Source: an uncultured Micromonospora sp.
GTDB taxonomy: Bacteria > Actinomycetota > Actinomycetes > Mycobacteriales > Micromonosporaceae
Reading direction: 5' to 3'
NCBI GenBank assembly: GCA_937951935.1
Contig: CALGAM010000011.1
Span: forward strand, 1-10,910
Length of the DNA: 10,910 nucleotides
In this document: positions 1-5,679 of the stretch, one piece after another
How the letters are laid out: every line of letters begins with the position of its first letter
Position numbering within the stretch: the stretch's first letter is position 1
The notes under the pieces: model-generated
The model's database searches: none
What the model saw: the letters and a program-made list of their open reading frames with translations, nothing else
What the model was told of the DNA's origin: nothing
Position numbers and translations under genes: made by a program

Positions 1-1096
1 CCTTCGCCCACCCGAGGGTGGAAAAGCGGCCGTTCTCGTTGTCCGGGGCGCCGGTGGCGATGTCCTTGGCATCAGCGTTGAAGTTGTACATGTCCTCGGC
101 GTGAACCTTGATCTTCATGGTCACCTGGTTGCCGTTCACCACCACGTCCGAGGTGCCGTACACGGTGTGGTCGCCCAACGTCTTCTGCCAGTTCTCGGTG
201 CTGGCCGGGTACTCGCCGACGAGCTTGCTCGCCGACGTCGGATTCCCCGTCATCTGGAAGGCGGTCTGTCCGGTCTCTCGGTAGATCCGTTCCGCCTCCT
301 TCCGCGCCGAGGCGATCTCGTTGTCGACCGCCTTACGCACGTTCGCGTCCTCGGTGTACGCCTCCTCGTAGTCGATGCGCAGATCGGTGCCCGTGCCGTC
401 CAGGTAGTGGGCGTAGGCGTCGGTCGCGTCGTCGAGATCCGGCCGGCCGACCTGGGCCGCCCGGAGCATGAGCCGCCACTTGTTCCAGCTCAGGTAGTCG
501 CCCGTGGTCGGCTTCGCGTTCGGATCGTACGCCTTCAACCGGGGCAGCGCGTCCCTGCGCGCCTCGGTCTCCAGTCGGATCGCGTCGTCGTACGCGGTGG
601 TGGCGGCGTTCCACAGGGCGTCGGCCTGGGGACGGATATCGTCGATCTCGTCCCGCTGCCCAAGCTCGATCAGAAAGTCGCCGAGTCCGGTGGTGGACCG
701 CAGGTCGTGCCACTGGCGCAGCGGATCGGCGAAGCGGACCACGAGCGACTGGGTGGCAGCGATCGGTGCGATCAGGTTTCCCAGCGAACTCTCGGCGGCG
801 ATCCCCTCCGCCACCCGCTGTTTGGCCCGCTCCTGCGCCTCGGCGTAGTCGATGATCGCCGTTCCAGCCTTGTCGAACCCGTCGTGGAGTCCTTCGGCCA
901 AGTCGATTGTCTCAGTGAGCCGCCTCTCGTACAGGTCCCGGGCATCGGACCGCCATTCCACCTTTCCGGCCAGCCCGGTGAGCGTGGGCAGCGCGGACTT
1001 GATGATCCCTTTCGTACGGAGACATTCCTCGCCGACCGCCCGGACGTGAGCAGGGTTCATCTTCTCGATGTACTCGACCGCGTCCCGGTACGCCAT
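1..1096 (-). CDS. Large type VII secretion-associated protein, partial (C-terminus beyond window)
   Basis: The frame is open from ATG 1096 to the window edge, giving 365 codons and no stop, so the C-terminus is missing. I do not recognise a named family. Residues 1-115 look almost wholly helical, with W48-R-S-D-A at a likely turn, reminiscent of the Trp turn of WXG100/PPE-type helical hairpins. Residues 145-290 remain helical and charged. From about 309 the protein becomes strand-rich and ends near YNFN (337-340), DIATG (345-349) and NGRF (355-358). No signal peptide or membrane segment is seen, which suits export by a type VII (ESX-like) system. It starts 6 bases after the stop of the EspC-like gene and is surely co-transcribed with it. 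An in-frame GTG at 1102, directly after that stop and better placed relative to GGAAAG, could be the real start. I infer a secreted substrate or polymorphic-toxin-like protein. The toxin role is unproven and no immunity gene is visible. Confidence 0.75.
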   Translation of the reverse strand, partial: MAYRDAVEYIEKMNPAHVRAVGEECLRTKGIIKSALPTLTGLAGKVEWRSDARDLYERRLTETIDLAEGLHDGFDKAGTAIIDYAEAQERAKQRVAEGIAAESSLGNLIAPIAATQSLVVRFADPLRQWHDLRSTTGLGDFLIELGQRDEIDDIRPQADALWNAATTAYDDAIRLETEARRDALPRLKAYDPNAKPTTGDYLSWNKWRLMLRAAQVGRPDLDDATDAYAHYLDGTGTDLRIDYEEAYTEDANVRKAVDNEIASARKEAERIYRETGQTAFQMTGNPTSASKLVGEYPASTENWQKTLGDHTVYGTSDVVVNGNQVTMKIKVHAEDMYNFNADAKDIATGAPDNENGRFSTLGWAK

Positions 1097-1102
1097 GACC
1101 AC

Positions 1103-1438
1103 TCAGTCTTTCCGCTGTTCCGCCGTCTTGAAGGTCGAATGGACCAGGAACTGCGTCATTTTCTGCTCCGCGGCGGCGTCGGTCTTCTGGTAGCCGCCGG
1201 CCGCTGCGTCGACCCGACTGGAAAGCGCCGACAGGAGGGCCAGCACGTCCTGGTACTGGTCGTGGGCGAAGCGCCCGAAGGTGCTCATCGCCCTGGCCAC
1301 GTCGGGATGACTGGCCGGTGCATCGGCCCAGTCGAGCAGAAAGAGATCAAATTGCCCGGGGCGTAGATCGTGGGCGAGATCGTGCATGGTGGCCGCGGCG
1401 CCCTTGAGGGTGGAGGGATCGACCTGGAAATCTGACAC
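1103..1438 (-). CDS. EspC-like type VII secretion protein (WXG100-related)
   Basis: This is a 111-residue, mostly helical protein without a signal peptide. It begins with the F-x-VDPSTLK pattern (residues 4-12) typical of the EspC / DUF2580 family (PF10824), a WXG100-related family of ESX-secreted proteins. A YxxxD motif lies at Y83-D87 after the second long helix, matching the general type VII export signal. In place of the WXG turn there is D36-W37-A38-D39, so a canonical WXG is absent, which is acceptable in this family. The GTG start at 1438 was chosen because a perfect 8-base Shine-Dalgarno (1443-1450) precedes it by 4 bases and because the VDP motif then falls at the N-terminus. A longer frame to 1552 adds an arginine-rich, non-family leader. 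The gene probably supplies the export signal for the large protein encoded just downstream. Family assignment is from motif memory; no ESX machinery gene is in the window. Confidence 0.8.
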   Translation of the reverse strand: MSDFQVDPSTLKGAAATMHDLAHDLRPGQFDLFLLDWADAPASHPDVARAMSTFGRFAHDQYQDVLALLSALSSRVDAAAGGYQKTDAAAEQKMTQFLVHSTFKTAEQRKD

Positions 1439-1442
1439 CCAG

Positions 1443-1450
1443 ACCTCCTT
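1443..1450 (-). promoter_or_regulatory. Perfect Shine-Dalgarno that fixes the espC-like start
   Basis: On the minus strand the bases read AAGGAGGT, fully complementary to the 16S rRNA tail, followed by a 4-base spacer and GTG at 1438. This decides for the 111-residue product over the longer frame beginning at 1552. Confidence 0.8.
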
Positions 1451-1466
1451 CGATCCGGTGTCGAAA

Positions 1467-1496
1467 ATACTACCGGGCGCCGACGGCGAAACCCGG
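1467..1496 (-). promoter_or_regulatory. Candidate promoter of the espC-like bicistron
   Basis: A TAGTAT -10-like hexamer (1467-1472, minus strand) lies 28 bases upstream of the GTG start. This would give a 5' leader of roughly 20 bases carrying the Shine-Dalgarno. No convincing -35 is seen. Directly upstream, 1473-1496 forms an interrupted dyad: CCGGG and CGCC pair with GGCG and CCCGG around GAC, with an AAA bulge. That dyad would sit in the promoter spacer and could be an operator. Only the -10 match is direct evidence. Confidence 0.4.
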
Positions 1497-1523
1497 AACG
1501 GCCGGTGGAAGATCATGGTTATT

Positions 1524-1565
1524 CGCGTCCGCCGGTGGCCGACGGTCTCCACGCCGGTCGACGCG
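1524..1565 (-). terminator. Weak candidate hairpin after qorR
   Basis: Directly after the qorR stop (1566-1568), CGCGTC (minus strand, 1560-1565) pairs with GACGCG (1524-1529). A short inner GTGG/CCAC pairing is also possible. There is no U-tract and the inner part pairs poorly, so this may be only a chance GC-rich dyad. Confidence 0.25.
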
Positions 1566-1940
1566 TCACCGGCGGCCGGCGTTCACCTCTGCCTCGACCA
1601 GTTCGATCAGGTCGACGACCGCCGCGGCCACCCGCGATCCGAACGGTGTCAGGCTGTACTCCACGTGCGGCGGAATCGTCGCGTGCACCTCGCGGCGCAC
1701 CAGCCCGTCGCGCTCCAGAGCCTGCAGGGTCTGGGCGAGCATCTTCTCGCTGACCCCGTCGACCCGCCGACGCAGCGCGTTGAACCGGTAGGCGCCCTCG
1801 TGCAGGGCGGCCAGGGCGAGCATGCCCCACTTGCCGGCGATGTTCTCCATGATGCGGCGCGAGGAGCAGTCGCGGGCGAAGACGTCCGCGACCACCGCGT
1901 CGTCGCCGTCGTACCCGTCGGCCGGGACCGCCTTCGCCAT
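1566..1940 (-). CDS. qorR: HxlR-family redox-sensing transcriptional regulator (QorR/YtfH-like)
   Basis: A 124-residue winged-helix protein of the HxlR/DUF24 family. The C25-SSRR segment and GKWG (36-39) open the domain. The recognition-helix region GVSEKMLAQTLQALERDGL (62-80) and the PPHVEYSLTP wing (90-99) are nearly the same as I recall for E. coli YtfH (126 aa). C25 is the only cysteine, and its position fits the redox-sensing thiol described for QorR of Corynebacterium glutamicum. The usual proline after that cysteine is serine here. The gene is divergent from the quinone oxidoreductase gene, as ytfH is from ytfG/qorB, so it most likely represses that gene and itself until the cysteine is oxidised or modified by quinones or diamide-like electrophiles. 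I chose ATG 1940 because it gives a family-like length and has GGAGG upstream, although the spacer is only 2 bases. ATG 1970 (134 aa, no clear ribosome site) is the alternative. Confidence 0.88.
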   Translation of the reverse strand: MAKAVPADGYDGDDAVVADVFARDCSSRRIMENIAGKWGMLALAALHEGAYRFNALRRRVDGVSEKMLAQTLQALERDGLVRREVHATIPPHVEYSLTPFGSRVAAAVVDLIELVEAEVNAGRR

Positions 1941-2002
1941 GTCCTCCACGGTAGCGGTCGCCCGCCGCATCCCGAGGTGATGGCACTCACCCGGACCCCT
2001 GC

Positions 2003-2024
2003 ACTGTGAAAAAGTTAGTACAGT
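2003..2024. promoter_or_regulatory. Candidate HxlR operator in the divergent qorR-qorB promoter region
   Basis: The 121 bases between the two divergent starts contain one conspicuously AT-rich patch (about 2008-2020) in otherwise GC-rich DNA. It is flanked by the inverted repeat ACTGT (2003-2007) and ACAGT (2020-2024) with a 12-base spacer. Its size and its position 38 bases upstream of the qorB ATG suit a dimeric regulator site overlapping both promoters. No clear -35/-10 pair can be assigned on either strand. The qorB ribosome site is GGAGGAG at 2050-2056. Confidence 0.4.
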
Positions 2025-2061
2025 CTGCTTGGTAAGCGCTGAGGTTCGCGGAGGAGCTGTC

Positions 2062-2919
2062 ATGATCGTCGTCACCGGAGCGACCGGCCACTACGGTCCC
2101 CTGGCCATCGAGGAACTGCTGGCCCGGGGTGTTCCCGCCGGGCAGATCGTCGCCGTCGCCCGCGACCCGAGGAAGGCGGACGCTCTGGCCGCCCGGGGTG
2201 TGCAGGTGCGCCGGGCCGACTACACCGACCCGGAGAGCCTCGCCGGCGCCCTGTCCGGAGCCGAGAAACTTCTCTTCGTCTCCGGCAGCGAGGTCGGCCA
2301 GCGGGTGGCCCAGCACCGCAACGTCGTCGACGCCGCGAAGGCGGCGGGCATCCGGCTGATCGCCTACACCAGCATCCTCAACGCCGACACCACCGGCATC
2401 AGGCTGGCCGACGAGCACCGGGCGACCGAGGCGATGATCCGTGAGTCGGGCGTCCCGTTCGTCCTGCTCCGCAACACCTTCTACATGGAGGTCTACACCG
2501 CGACGCTGCGCCAGGCCGTGGAGCACGGCGCGATCGTCGACGCCACCGGCGACGGCCGGATCTCCGGCGCCACCCGCGCCGACCTCGCCGCGGCGGCGGC
2601 CGTCGTGCTGACCACCGAGGGGCACGAGAACCGGACGTACGAGCTGGGCGGCGAGCCCGCCTTCACCATGGCCGACCTGGCCGCCGAGGCCAGCCGCCAG
2701 TCCAACCGCCCGGTCGCCTTCCGCAACCTGTCGCAGTCCGAGTACGTCGACTTCCTGACGAAGGTGGGTCTGCCGAGGGAGGCGGCCGAGGTGTACGCCG
2801 ACGCCAGCGTCGGGGCGTCCCGCGGAGAACTGTTCACCGACAGCGGCGACCTGCCGCGCCTGCTCGGCCGCGCCACCACGCCGCTGGCCGAGGCCGTCGC
2901 CGTCGCGCTCAAGGGCTGA
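2062..2919 (+). CDS. qorB: NAD(P)H:quinone oxidoreductase, NmrA-like/atypical SDR (QorB-type)
   Basis: A 285-residue cytoplasmic oxidoreductase that follows E. coli QorB/YtfG (286 aa) along its whole length. Residues 1-9 and the G6-ATGHY-G12 glycine motif form the Rossmann NAD(P)-binding loop. AVARDPRK (31-38) supplies the basic residue expected for NADPH preference. Further family blocks are EKLLFVSGSEVGQR (68-81), QHRNVVDAAKAAGI (84-97), AYTSILNADT (101-110), LADEH (115-119), LLRN (135-138) and DASVGASRG (247-255). It should reduce quinones with NADPH, limiting semiquinone cycling. The start at 2062 has GGAGGAG five bases upstream and places the Rossmann strand at residue 1. An in-frame start at 2029 would add a non-family leader across the regulatory region. 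It is probably monocistronic, controlled by the divergent HxlR regulator, and followed by hairpins before the convergent aroK. Confidence 0.92.
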   Translation: MIVVTGATGHYGPLAIEELLARGVPAGQIVAVARDPRKADALAARGVQVRRADYTDPESLAGALSGAEKLLFVSGSEVGQRVAQHRNVVDAAKAAGIRLIAYTSILNADTTGIRLADEHRATEAMIRESGVPFVLLRNTFYMEVYTATLRQAVEHGAIVDATGDGRISGATRADLAAAAAVVLTTEGHENRTYELGGEPAFTMADLAAEASRQSNRPVAFRNLSQSEYVDFLTKVGLPREAAEVYADASVGASRGELFTDSGDLPRLLGRATTPLAEAVAVALKG

Positions 2920-2974
2920 GCGGCCCCACCCGGCCCGGCCACGGCGTCGGTCGTCTCCGGACCGGCCCGGGGCC

Positions 2975-3000
2975 GGGCCCTCGGGCCCGCCGGAGGGCCC
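2975..3000 (+). terminator. Candidate terminator hairpin downstream of qorB
   Basis: GGGCCCTC (2975-2982) pairs perfectly with GAGGGCCC (2993-3000) around a 10-base loop, 55 bases after the qorB stop. An overlapping alternative is GGCCCG/CGGGCC just upstream. There is no U-tract, common for actinobacterial terminators, so termination is inferred from position and stem strength. Confidence 0.45.
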
Positions 3001-3007
3001 ACCGCCC

Positions 3008-3041
3008 CGGCGCGGGCGCCACCTCGTCCCCGCCCGCGCCG
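3008..3041. terminator. 11-bp GC hairpin between convergent qorB and aroK
   Basis: CGGCGCGGGCG (3008-3018) pairs perfectly with CGCCCGCGCCG (3031-3041) around a 12-base loop. It lies midway between convergent genes and could stop transcription from either side. Its right arm overlaps the left arm (3024-3036) of a longer-range 13-bp inverted repeat with 3069-3081, so the two structures exclude each other. Confidence 0.45.
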
Positions 3042-3060
3042 ACCGGTGTCCATCCCGGAC

Positions 3061-3113
3061 GGTGGCGCCGGGCGGGGACGACCGGTTCGGTCGCCGTACC
3101 GCCCGGCGCCGCC
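3061..3113 (-). terminator. Nested hairpin just after the aroK stop
   Basis: GGTGGCGCCGGGCGG (3061-3075) pairs with CCGCCCGGCGCCGCC (3099-3113): 14 Watson-Crick pairs plus one T/G position that wobbles only in plus-strand RNA. Inside it, CGACCG (3079-3084) and CGGTCG (3088-3093) form a second perfect stem with a GTT loop. It starts one base past the aroK stop codon (3115-3117), so it is the natural 3' end of the marR-aroC-aroK transcript. No U-tract follows. Confidence 0.5.
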
Positions 3114-3114
3114 A

Positions 3115-3636
3115 TCACTCGACGGCTGTCCTGACCTCACCCAACCGGGCCAGGATCTCCTCGGCGACCTGCTCCGGGGTCCGCCCGTCGGTGACCACCG
3201 TCCAGGTGGCCACCTCGGCGTAGAGCGGACGACGCTGGTCGAGCAGGTGCTTCAGGGTGGCCCGGGGGTTGAGCGCCAGCAGCGGCCGGCCGGTGCCGAG
3301 GCCGACCCGCCGGACCGCGTCGGGAAGCTCCACCGACAGGTAGATCACGCGGTGCCCGGCCAGCGCCGCGCGTGTCTCCTCGGCCAGGATTGCACCGCCA
3401 CCGAGCGCGAGCACCCCGTCAAACGAGGTCAGCGCCGTCGCCACCGCCGCCCGTTCGAGGGCCCGGAAGTGCTCCTCGCCGTCGTCGACGAAGATCTCGG
3501 GAATGCTCTTCCCCGTCGTCGCCTCGATGTCGCTGTCGGTGTCCCGGAAGTCGACGCCGAGCCCTCGGGCCACCAGCTGCCCGGTGCTGGTCTTGCCGGC
3601 ACCCGGCGGACCCACCAGGACGCAGACCGGGGCCAT
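3115..3636 (-). CDS. aroK: Shikimate kinase
   Basis: A 173-residue P-loop kinase that phosphorylates shikimate at the 3-hydroxyl with ATP, the fifth step of the chorismate pathway. The key residues fall at the numbering I recall for Mycobacterium tuberculosis AroK: Walker A G9-PPGAG-K15-T16, the substrate aspartate D34 in DTD, R58 and E61 after the DGEEHFR stretch, the G79-G80-G81 shikimate loop, the lid arginine R117 in RPLL and R136 in RRPLY. No expected catalytic or binding residue is missing. Its ATG (3634-3636) shares one base with the aroC stop in a TGATG junction, so translation is probably coupled to aroC. It is the last gene of its transcript: the next gene, qorB, converges on it and no aroB follows in this window, unlike the usual aroC-aroK-aroB order of many actinobacteria. 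Confidence 0.95.
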   Translation of the reverse strand: MAPVCVLVGPPGAGKTSTGQLVARGLGVDFRDTDSDIEATTGKSIPEIFVDDGEEHFRALERAAVATALTSFDGVLALGGGAILAEETRAALAGHRVIYLSVELPDAVRRVGLGTGRPLLALNPRATLKHLLDQRRPLYAEVATWTVVTDGRTPEQVAEEILARLGEVRTAVE

Positions 3637-4814
3637 CAGCGGATCACCAGGTTGTCGAGGTAGCCGGCGACGTTACGGCGGATCTCGGCCAGCGAGTCTC
3701 CGCCGAACTTCTCCATCGCCGCCTCGGCCAGCACCAGCCCGACCATGGTCTCGGCGACCACGGCGGCGGCCGGCACCGCACAGACGTCGGAACGCTGGTT
3801 GATGGCGGTTGCCGGCTCGCCGGTCGCCACGTCCACCGTGGAGAGCGCGCGGTTCAGCGAGGAGATCGGCTTCATCGCCGCCCGGACCCGGACCGGCTCA
3901 CCGGTGGTGATCCCGCCCTCCAGACCACCGGCGCGGTCGGTCAACCGGCGCACCCCGGTCGCGGTCGGAACGATCTCGTCGTGCGCGGCCGAGCCCCGCG
4001 ACCGGGCCTGCTGCCACGCGTCACCGATCTCCACACCCTTGATCGCCTGGATCGACATCAGCGCGGCGGCGAGCCGGGCATCCAGCCGGCGGTCCCACTG
4101 GACGTGGCTGCCCAGGCCCGGAGGCACCCCGTAGGCCAGCACCTCGACGACACCCCCGAGCGTGTCGGCATCGGACTTGGCCGCGTCCACCTCTGCGACC
4201 ATCCGGGCGCTCGTCTCCGGGTCGATGCAACGCAGCGGGTCGGCGTCGATCCGCTCCGCGTCCTCCGGACGCGGCTGCAGGCCGGGCTTGACGGCCACCG
4301 AACCAAGCTCGACGACGTGCGAGACGATCTCGATGCCGAACGCCTGGCGCAGCAGCGCCCGGGCGACGGTGCCGATCGCGACCCGGGCGGCGGTCTCCCG
4401 GGCACTGGCCCGCTCCAGGATCGGCCGCACGTCGGTGTGGCCGTACTTCTGCATCCCCGCGAGGTCGGCGTGGCCGGGGCGGGGACGGGTCAGTGGGGCG
4501 TTACGGGCCTGCCCGGCCAGCACCTCCGGGTCGACCGGGTCGGCGGCCATCACCGTCCGCCACTTGGGCCACTCGGAGTTGCCGACCCGGATCGCCACCG
4601 GGCTGCCCAGGGTGACCCCGTGCCGGATTCCGCCGATGACCTCCACCTCGTCCTTCTCGAAGGACATCCGGGCCCCGCGGCCGTAGCCGAGCCGACGCCG
4701 GGCCAACTGTCGGACGATCTCGTCGCTGGTCAGCTCGATCCCGGCGGGTACCCCCTCCAGGATCGCGACGAGGGCTGGACCATGGGATTCTCCTGCGGTC
4801 AACCAGCGCAACAC
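3636..4814 (-). CDS. aroC: Chorismate synthase
   Basis: A 392-residue, full-length, cytoplasmic enzyme that converts 5-enolpyruvylshikimate-3-phosphate to chorismate using reduced FMN. All three family signatures are present: GESHG with H11 (8-12) and the following substrate-binding stretch, ERASARETAARVA (134-146), and RSDVCAVPA (341-349) with D343. The second conserved histidine is H115 in RPGHADL, and the FMN/substrate arginines R40 and R46 lie in the RRLGYGRG region. The start is GTG at 4814, followed by TTG for Leu2, reproducing the family N-terminus MLRWLTAGESHG. The likely ribosome site (GAGAGGG region, about 4823-4829) lies inside the end of the upstream marR gene, whose stop is only 4 bases away. 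The marR and aroC messages are therefore likely joined. The aroC stop overlaps the aroK start by one base. Confidence 0.96.
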   Translation of the reverse strand: MLRWLTAGESHGPALVAILEGVPAGIELTSDEIVRQLARRRLGYGRGARMSFEKDEVEVIGGIRHGVTLGSPVAIRVGNSEWPKWRTVMAADPVDPEVLAGQARNAPLTRPRPGHADLAGMQKYGHTDVRPILERASARETAARVAIGTVARALLRQAFGIEIVSHVVELGSVAVKPGLQPRPEDAERIDADPLRCIDPETSARMVAEVDAAKSDADTLGGVVEVLAYGVPPGLGSHVQWDRRLDARLAAALMSIQAIKGVEIGDAWQQARSRGSAAHDEIVPTATGVRRLTDRAGGLEGGITTGEPVRVRAAMKPISSLNRALSTVDVATGEPATAINQRSDVCAVPAAAVVAETMVGLVLAEAAMEKFGGDSLAEIRRNVAGYLDNLVIR

Positions 4815-4818
4815 GAAC

Positions 4819-5607
4819 CTAACCCTCTCCTCGTCCGGGCCGGACCGGCCGGCCGCCGGTCAAGTGTGGCACGGACGCGGCCCGATCTTCCGCACTGCCG
4901 GTACCGTCCCGTTCTACGGACCGCGCCGCCTCGCCGCGTTCCTGCTCGGCGAGGAACTCGGCCAGCCGCCGCAGGTGCGGGCCGGCCCGCAGAACGTCCC
5001 GCCGGGCTGGTTCGTCGAGCCGGTCGAGCGCCGCGAGCAGCAGGTCCCGCCGGGCCGCGGTGACCTCGGCGATCCGGTCGTACGCCGCCGGGGTGAGCCG
5101 GAGCCGGACCACTCGCCGGTTGTGCGGGTCCCGACTCCGCTCCAGCAGGCCCGCGTCGGTCAGATCGCCCACCAGGGTGCTGACCGTGTTGGCCGCGCTG
5201 CCCAGCCGCTCGGCCGCCTCCTTGACGCTGATGCCGGGGTGCCGCTCGACCAGGCGCAACACCTCCACCTGGGCGTCCGGCAGCGGTGGACGGCCCAGCC
5301 ACCGGGTGGTCGACCGGCGCAACACCCGGTGCAGGTCGGCGACGGCGGCGCCGAGCGCGGCCACGGCCGCCAGGGTCGCGGCGTCCTCGGTCGTCTCCTC
5401 CGCCTCGCCGGCCCGCCCCGGCGGTGCACCGGGTTCCCGCCCACCGTCCGGCCGCGCCGCCTCGCCGTGCCCCGCCGTCGGCCGCGCAGCAGCTCCGGGC
5501 CCGGCCGTCGGCCGCGCGGTGTCGTCGGCCCCGGCGGTCGGCGCGGCGCCAACGGGCCCACCCCGCCGTCCGGCGGCGTGCTCGGCTTGCGTTCCTCGTC
5601 CCGGCAT
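4819..5607 (-). CDS. MarR-family transcriptional regulator with repetitive N-terminal extension
   Basis: A 262-residue protein. Residues 76-222 form a MarR winged-helix domain: a dimerisation helix (78-100), PDAQVEVLRLVERHPGISV (110-128), the recognition segment AAERLGSAANTVSTLVGDLTDAGLLER (131-157), the wing DPHNRRVVRLRLTPA (160-174) and a long C-terminal helix with leucines and arginines (180-220). Residues 1-75 are low-complexity Gly/Ala/Pro with four 10-residue repeats (17-56). The last 40 residues are polar and probably disordered. Typical MarR proteins have about 140-170 residues, so both tails are extra. ATG 5607 was chosen because a TAG lies in frame two codons upstream. A GTG at codon 82 lacks a ribosome site. 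The divergent MFS drug exporter is the obvious target, relieved by a small-molecule ligand. Because the stop lies 4 bases before aroC, the regulator probably also heads the aroC-aroK transcript. Confidence 0.85.
   Translation of the reverse strand: MPGRGTQAEHAAGRRGGPVGAAPTAGADDTARPTAGPGAAARPTAGHGEAARPDGGREPGAPPGRAGEAEETTEDAATLAAVAALGAAVADLHRVLRRSTTRWLGRPPLPDAQVEVLRLVERHPGISVKEAAERLGSAANTVSTLVGDLTDAGLLERSRDPHNRRVVRLRLTPAAYDRIAEVTAARRDLLLAALDRLDEPARRDVLRAGPHLRRLAEFLAEQERGEAARSVERDGTGSAEDRAASVPHLTGGRPVRPGRGEG
5440..5559. repeat. Four 30-bp imperfect tandem repeats inside the marR 5' region
   Basis: Four 30-bp units encode, on the minus strand, four 10-residue units of the form xxxxARPTAG: residues 17-26 (APTAG end), 27-36 and 37-46 (ARPTAG ends) and 47-56 (ARPDGG end). 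A 14-base core, GCCGTCGGCCGCGC, is identical at 5474-5487 and 5504-5517. Diverged copies lie 30 bases to either side. The unit length keeps the reading frame, so copy-number change would lengthen or shorten the protein without a frameshift. Confidence 0.75.
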
Positions 5608-5679
5608 CGTCTACTTCACACCGCAACATCTCTGCGGACAGAGCTGACAACCGTCGTCGATCCAGCTTAGGGGGAGGTC
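5608..5679. promoter_or_regulatory. Divergent promoter region marR / MFS with candidate MarR operator
   Basis: These 72 bases separate the divergent marR (ATG 5607) and transporter (GTG 5680) starts and must hold both promoters. A 17-base dyad, CCGCA (5621-5625), 7 bases, TGCGG (5633-5637), sits near the middle and has the size of a MarR-dimer operator. For marR a weak TTGTCA lies at 5645-5650 (minus strand) without a good -10 partner. For the transporter, GGGGAGG (5671-5677) lies only 2 bases before its GTG, a tight spacing. An upstream in-frame TAG at 5668-5670 rules out an earlier transporter start. Confidence 0.45.

Noticed and set aside
101..1366. A 421-codon plus-strand frame opposite the type VII bicistron
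   Set aside because: The minus-strand frames have proper starts, a perfect Shine-Dalgarno, coupling and family motifs; this frame has none.
1439..1552. Longer N-terminus for the EspC-like protein (ATG at 1552)
   Set aside because: It would cross the -10 candidate and the perfect Shine-Dalgarno and adds an arginine-rich leader not expected in this family.
2029..2061. Upstream in-frame start for qorB
   Set aside because: It adds 11 residues before the Rossmann strand and runs through the ribosome site that serves ATG 2062.
2920..3114. A small protein gene in the qorB-aroK gap
   Set aside because: The short frames here are all Arg/Pro/Gly and coincide with hairpin arms; no ribosome site was seen.
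3372..5063. A 563-codon plus-strand open frame antisense to aroK, aroC and marR
   Set aside because: Composition is Arg/Pro/His-rich with no domain, and it lies opposite three clearly recognised enzymes or regulators. Long antisense frames are expected in such GC-rich coding DNA.
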